NCBI GenBank assembly: GCA_030549495.1
Contig: JAUIRK010000069.1
Coordinates: forward strand, 248,001 to 312,000
From: Nectonema munidae
Taxonomy: Eukaryota > Nematomorpha > Nectonematoida > Nectonematidae
Reading direction: 5' to 3'
Length of the DNA: 64,000 bases
Shown: in pieces, positions 59,635 to 64,000 of the stretch
How the letters are laid out: each line of letters starts with the position of its first letter
Position numbering within the stretch: position 1 is the first letter of the stretch
The notes under the pieces: model-generated
Database searches by the model: none
Seen by the model: the letters and a program-made list of their open reading frames with translations, nothing else
Told to the model about the DNA's origin: nothing
Translations under genes and position numbers: made by a program

Positions 59635-60530
59635 ACATCCTCAAAATTATTGGGGGGCGAAATTTTTTTGTTGCAATTTTCAAAATTAGTGGTCTGGAAA
59701 TACCACGGAAGAAAAAATATTCAAGCAATCCTTTAAAATAGAGTGTATTCAGCGAATACCTAAAGTCGTAAATTTATAAGACTACTTTATTTTTTTTACA
59801 AAATTGGTGAATTTAAATACTATACTTCCAGCGAAAATATTTTAATTAAATTTGCATATCGAATATGGTGCGCAGAAAAAATGCCCGAATTAAAAAGTAG
59901 GAAAAAAATGCCCAAACACAAAAAAATTCAAAAAATTAATAATTAAAATTAAAAAATTTTTTTTAAAAGATATGTCGAATAAAGATTTTTTTGTAAAAAA
60001 CAACAAAAAATTAACTTTTCATCTAAAACATTTAAATTTAATTAAAGTAAACTAAAAAACTCAGCATACGACAATTTTTTAAATACAAATAAATAATTTA
60101 TAAAACAGCAAATATTTTTAGACTTTGTGTATCAGAACACTTTCTAAATATAATTTGTGTTTTAACTGATTTTAAGAACACATTCCCACAAATCTGCACC
60201 TTTGCTATTGTTTTCAAGAACTTTATAAAGAAAAAACCCTATAGATTAAGAAATTTTAGGAATTTAGCCTTTCAAAACGGTACCAAATAAAAATATTTAT
60301 ATAATTATATAAAATCCTGAAAATCAAAAATTAGGGGGCATTTTTCCCTACTTTTTAATTAGGGGCATTTTTACCTACAACCATCGAATATACACTAGTT
60401 TAAAAAAATCCAAAAATGTTAGAGGGTGGAATAGGGTTTTTCATTTAAAAAATGAAGTAGTCTACCAGGCACATTACAGGAATTGATGAAAGGATATTTG
60501 ATTCATAGAGAAAACAAATAACTGAAGGTT
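59635..60530 (+). repeat. Dispersed repeat, copy B, interrupted by a MULE-type MITE
   Basis: Same sequence as copy A (57192-57545), in the same orientation, with a G tract (ggggggcg) after the start and a 516-bp insertion at 59867-60382. It forms most of the loop between the palindrome arms. Confidence 0.75.
59867..60382. mobile_element. MULE-type MITE with 9-bp target duplication
   Basis: A 516-bp insertion flanked by identical ATCGAATAT (59858-59866 and 60383-60391). A nine-base duplication is the hallmark of Mutator-like transposases. Terminal inverted repeats of about 45 bp share AAAAATGCCC, AATTAAAAAGTAGG and a second AAAAATGCCC; the outer bases are GGT. Copy A at 57.4 kb shows the uninterrupted site. 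No coding sequence. Confidence 0.85.
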
Positions 60531-60579
60531 GGATAGTTTTATATGAGTGAAAGTAGTCTAAAGGCAGAGAGTCTACTAG

Positions 60580-61345
60580 ACACCCTTCGATGTTTTTATG
60601 AAAAAATGTGATTGATTCAGGTGCAAGGGTATGAAATGAAGTTATAATTGTACAAACAAAAAATTAAGATCGCATTATTTCATTTTACTCAGCATCATTC
60701 AAAAATAGTTTAAAAGCTAAATTGATACAAGCTACAAAAAGTAAAATAACTTAACATTTTGCAATGATTTGCCTTTTATAATAACTTAAAGAAAAAAAGT
60801 CTAGCAGAAAAAGTTATAGAGCTTCAACAAAAACTAAAAAAATTTAGAGCATAACTTCAGTTTTTTGAAAACTAATTTGACGTACCCCCCTACAGCATAA
60901 TCTATGTGTGGCATGCAGGTTGGTTAAGATGGACTCAGCACGGAAGCCTCTGGATTCGATTCTTCATCGATGCTTCGAATTTGTTCATAGTTTGACATAA
61001 GCGGTACATCAGTGCCTTGCCAATGAAAATACACCCGCTGCACCTTAAATTTTACTTAAAATTGGAAAATTTGCTACATAATTAACATAAGAGAGAAAGG
61101 AAACAAATTAAACTAATAAAGCAATTTTCACTATTTTAAAATGGAACCGTCTGTTCTCATAATAATTTTAAAATAATAGGAGGCATAAAAAATTAGAGTT
61201 TATTTAATATTTTCAAGTTTTTATAAGCAGCAAAAGCCAACATTTAAGTAGCTATATAAGTAGCCCTTATAATTAAAAAATTATTTAAACTAACAGTCGA
61301 CAGACATTTCGCCCCATGGACAAATTGTCTCATAGGCTATTTGTT
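60580..61345. repeat. Inverted repeat, right arm of the 58.4-61.3 kb palindrome
   Basis: Reverse complement of 58440-59630 without the hAT insertion. Contains 'cgatgtttttatgaaaaaatgtgattgatt', then the family-2 SINE (60905-61070) and the repeat block to 'gacagacatttcgcccc'. Identity by eye is high, with scattered differences. Confidence 0.85.
60905..61070 (+). mobile_element. SINE family 2
   Basis: Best-preserved copy: head 'gtggcatgcaggttggttaag', B box GGATTCGATTC (about 60951-60961), body 'gttcatagtttgacataagc' and 'ccaatgaaaatacacccgc'. Confidence 0.65.
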
Positions 61346-61454
61346 TCATTCATCTTTGCTTATATGTGTAAAATTATTAAAAAAATTTATATTCTTGTTT
61401 ATTTGATCTCTATTAAATTATTTCAAATTAATCATTTTATCTCTTAATTTTTTA

Positions 61455-61590
61455 GAATTGTCCGTGAGACAAAATGTCTTATGAAAATAACGGGGCGAAT
61501 TGTCCATGAAACAAAATGTCTTATGAAAATAATGGGGCGAATTGTCCATGGAACAAAATGTCTTATGAAAATAATAGGGCGAAATGTCCG
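61455..61590. repeat. 42-bp tandem repeat, about three units
   Basis: Units such as 'ttgtccatgaaacaaaatgt' plus 'cttatgaaaataatggggcgaa' are repeated head to tail with few changes. Related phrases (gggcgaaatgtc) appear at 58.5 kb and 61.3 kb. The open frame on the minus strand here only reflects the 14-codon period and is not a gene. Confidence 0.8.
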
Positions 61591-62099
61591 AGGACCAAAT
61601 TAACATAAATCAAAGTATACGAGAAAAGAAAATCATGGCGTTTTTTTGAATATTTCTGTCTACAAATAAAATTCTGACAGCTGTCCAAATAGATTAAGTA
61701 CATTTTTAACAACTTAAACATTTTGTTTCGATATTATATTTTTACTATAATCAACAAATTTTCTTTAAAAAGTGATTTGATTTTGTACAGTGTTACTTAT
61801 AAAATTTAACAATCGAACATTATAAAAAATATCTGCTCAAATATTAAGCAAATAGAGTATTCTTGCTTTTAAACCGAATAGCTAGTCAAAATATTCATTC
61901 CAAAATAGCTATTAAAAAATTTCTTGACTTGAAAAATTTAAGTTTTCAAATGTTACAAAATGTAACTAACGTAGTGATAAAGATTAAATGACCTTTGTTG
62001 AAAAAAAATCTTAGCGCGAGTCTAACAATATTCATTGATATAAAATTGTAACGATTGAAAACTATTTTAATTTAACTCTAAATGCAAATTGGATAGAAG

Positions 62100-62300
62100 C
62101 AGTGGTGTAACCAGAAAAAAAGTTGATAGGCGGGGGGGGGGGGGGGCACAATTTAAAAACAAAAAACGTGAGCAACATTTTATATACTTTCTTGATCCTT
62201 TCATTGGAGAAATTTTCACAAACTGATATCGCATAAGATGCATTGCGGTACATAGGAGAGTGGGCACGGCCCCTCATGCCCCAGCCTAGCTACGTCACTG
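62100..62300. mobile_element. hAT MITE (201 bp)
   Basis: Ends CAGTGGTGTAACCAG and, inverted, CAGTGACGTAGCTAGG. Flanks GATAGAAG and GAGAGAAG (7/8) fit an 8-bp duplication. A G tract (62131-62146) and GGGGCATGAGGGGCC-type tracts inside are typical. Same end type as 2476-2945. Confidence 0.75.
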
Positions 62301-62687
62301 GAGAGAAGAGAGCTGAATGAGATAGGAGAGCTTAAACAAGAGAAGAGGGCTTGAATGAAAGAAGAGAGCTTGAGTGAATGATTGAGTTTTAGCAGAGAAA
62401 GCGGAAGAGAAAAACAGAGGAGACAGAAAGAGAAATAGAATCATTGTGACAGAAGATGAGAAAATCTAGTGGATCCTCAACATGTGTTTGCTCTGTGATC
62501 TGTGTGCATATTGAAGCAATGGATTATTATTATTGTATAGCTCTCACACATCGTCTGTAAAATATGTTCGATAAGAATTTAAGAGCAGTTTGGCATGATG
62601 TTTGATTGATTCGAAAGTCTGCATTCCTTCTATGCGATCATATATGTTTTATAAACAAGCAGCAACTCTTACTTATAGAAAATTATT

Positions 62688-62743
62688 GGGGGGGGGGGGG
62701 GGGGGGGGGGGAAGATCATTTTCGCCCCCCCCCCCCCCCCCCC
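62688..62743. repeat. Poly-G/poly-C hairpin
   Basis: A run of 24 G (62688-62711), a 13-bp spacer, then 19 C (62725-62743). The two runs can pair. Part of a hAT-like end (continues to 'ggatgtgcgcctctg', about 62780). The run lengths may be unreliable. Confidence 0.8.
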
Positions 62744-62959
62744 TGAAAACACATACCGCCCTCCCCCCGGATGTGCGCCTCTGATCCTACAGTGTCTAGT
62801 AGACTCTTTCCCTTTAGACTACATTCACTCATATAAAACTATCCAACCTTCAGTTATTTGTTTTCTCTATGAATCAAATATCCTTTCATCAATTCATGTA
62901 ATGTGCCTGGTAGACTACTTCATTTTTCAAATTCCGTTACAATGAGTAATGTGTCAGTT

Positions 62960-62995
62960 AGCGGGGTTGTCAGATAAACGATGTTTTACTGTTAT
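62960..62995. repeat. pogo/Tigger-like terminal end
   Basis: On the minus strand CAGTAAAACATCGTTTATCT followed by 'gacaaccccgc', the canonical style of Tigger ends. The partner end was not located, so only one end is claimed. Confidence 0.45.
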
Positions 62996-63593
62996 GGACC
63001 GGCTCAATGATGAATTCAGCAAACTTCAGTCAATTAAAAAATTTTGTTAAAAATATATCACATATTTCGACTTTCAACCAAGTTTTGTGTTTACTATACG
63101 GAGTCGTTTCTCGAAGCATTGAAGCTAAACTTTGTTAAGCGAATGAGAAAGGGTAGATTCGAAGGATCACTGACAAATTATCTTGCAAATATTTAAGTTT
63201 TTGTGCTGGAACACAAATGACAAATCTTACAGTGGTGTGCCAATCTTGGTTTCCTGTTCTTTGCAGTTTTACATGCTGTTGTCTAGTTTGTCAGCAACTG
63301 TATGCGCCCTCACTTTGCTTTGCATCATGAACAAAGCTTTGGAGTTTTGTCTTGTCTTTCAGGCAATCACCTTTTCGCTCGTAATGATATAGAAAGCTAA
63401 AAATTAAAAATTATTGGTGGACCTGATTTCTTTTAGCCGCATCCTCACCCCTCGATATCACACTGGCGCGTCGCTCCCTCTCCCCTGATCTGCGCCTCTG
63501 AATTTTCTATTGATCTCTCATGTATCTAGTGTATTATTTGTTCTATTAAATTGGATATATATTTTAGTTGATCCTTGAACATAACATTTAAAA
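62996..63593. other. Repeat-derived DNA and eL29 upstream flank
   Basis: 63180-63400 is less AT-rich but has no recognisable protein. 63410-63503 ends with 'ctgatctgcgcctctg', the inverted hAT-like end seen at 57192 and 59635. The eL29 promoter must lie in or near 63500-63593; I see no TATA box. Confidence 0.4.
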
Positions 63594-63915
63594 ATGGCAA
63601 AAAGCAAAAATGCGAGTCATCATCATCAACGTAATTTTTTTTACAACTTTTTAGATAGCTTTTTAAATATAATATTTTTAGAGAGAAAAGAACATAGAAA
63701 TGGGATCAAAAGGCCAAAGAAAAATAGATTTATGTCTATGAAGGGGGTATTTTTTCATTATTTGATTTTAATCATTTTTATTTCTTGTTTAATTTTTCAA
63801 GATTGATCCAAAGTTGAAAAGAAACACACGCTTTGCTAAGAAAAATAACAAAAAAGCAAAAGCAGGTATTAAAGTTGATTCCTCTACTAAAGTTTCACAA
63901 AAAATAAAAACTTAA
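63594..63915 (+). CDS. RpL29: Ribosomal protein eL29 (60S), three exons
   Basis: Exons 63594-63630, 63682-63746 and 63802-63915, with tiny introns (51 and 55 nt) that have GT-AG borders. Phases join exactly (CAA C|AG AGA; GGG|ATT). The product is 71 residues: MAKSKNASHHHQQRKEHRNG, IKRPKKNRFMSMKGIDPK, LKRNTRFAKKNNKKAKAG and a Ser/Lys-rich tail. The MAKSKN start, the H-x-N/Q...H-R-N-G-I-K-x-P box and S-M-K-G-x-D-P-K-x-x-R-N-x-R-F-A-K-K are diagnostic of eL29, a small basic protein of the large cytosolic ribosomal subunit. Length is as expected (about 70-76 residues in arthropods). AATAAA motifs follow at about 63931 and 63973. Confidence 0.95.
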
Positions 63916-64000
63916 TTATGTCTCATTGAAAATAAATTGTTTCCCTTTTTATATTCATCTTTTTCTTTTTATTAATAAACTATTCTATCTAAAACGCACC

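Noticed and set aside
61418-61606. 62-codon minus-strand frame with a repeated HKTFC motif
   Set aside because: It is only the translation of a 42-bp tandem repeat, whose period is a multiple of three.
63183-63392. 69-codon hydrophobic open frame just upstream of eL29
   Set aside because: No family resemblance and no splice context. The surrounding sequence resembles decayed MITE interior, so coding is not supported.

Overview
This is an AT-rich (roughly 70%) window from an invertebrate animal nuclear genome. Spliced genes with GT-AG introns, ribosomal protein eL29, SEC13, an NCAM/fasciclin-like Ig gene and a TATA box with a TCAGT initiator at the correct spacing point to an arthropod. A copepod-like crustacean would fit, but I cannot fix the species. 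Genes are sparse, and most of the window is transposon debris and AT-rich intron or intergenic DNA.

Host genes: (1) two exons of an Ig-domain adhesion gene, minus strand, at 4.6 kb and 12.5 kb, with matching splice phase; the rest of the gene is not seen. (2) An intronless 785-residue secreted or surface protein, minus strand, 21.9-24.3 kb. It holds two tandem copies of a GPR158/179-type ectodomain, a furin-like site between them and a GPI-like tail. (3) A SEC13 WD40 gene, minus strand, eight coding exons from 34.9 to 43.6 kb. (4) A complete three-exon eL29 gene, plus strand, at the right end.

Mobile DNA: 2-20 kb holds hAT and TTAA-type MITEs, SINEs, a duplicated core-promoter-like segment and a piggyBac remnant. 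A fossil reverse transcriptase of the LTR/DIRS type lies at 20.2-21.0 kb. A piggyBac-like 5' end interrupted by a hairpin MITE lies at 26.9-28.0 kb. LINE and pogo/Tigger fragments adjoin at 31.1-32.7 kb. A MULE-type transposase remnant lies at 54.2-56.6 kb. The stretch 57-63 kb is a mosaic of direct and inverted repeats in which two nested insertions can be dated against empty sites in the same window.

The most striking structure is a 3.5 kb inverted duplication. SEC13 coding exons 1-4 and flanking introns (40.6-44.1 kb) recur in opposite orientation at 48.5-52.1 kb. The second copy sits inside a LINE exactly where its endonuclease should be, between the ORF2 start and the reverse transcriptase. 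I found no CRISPR array, operon or prokaryotic feature. I did not find a clearly new molecular system; the tandem GPR158-like protein and the SEC13/LINE chimera are the best candidates for follow-up.
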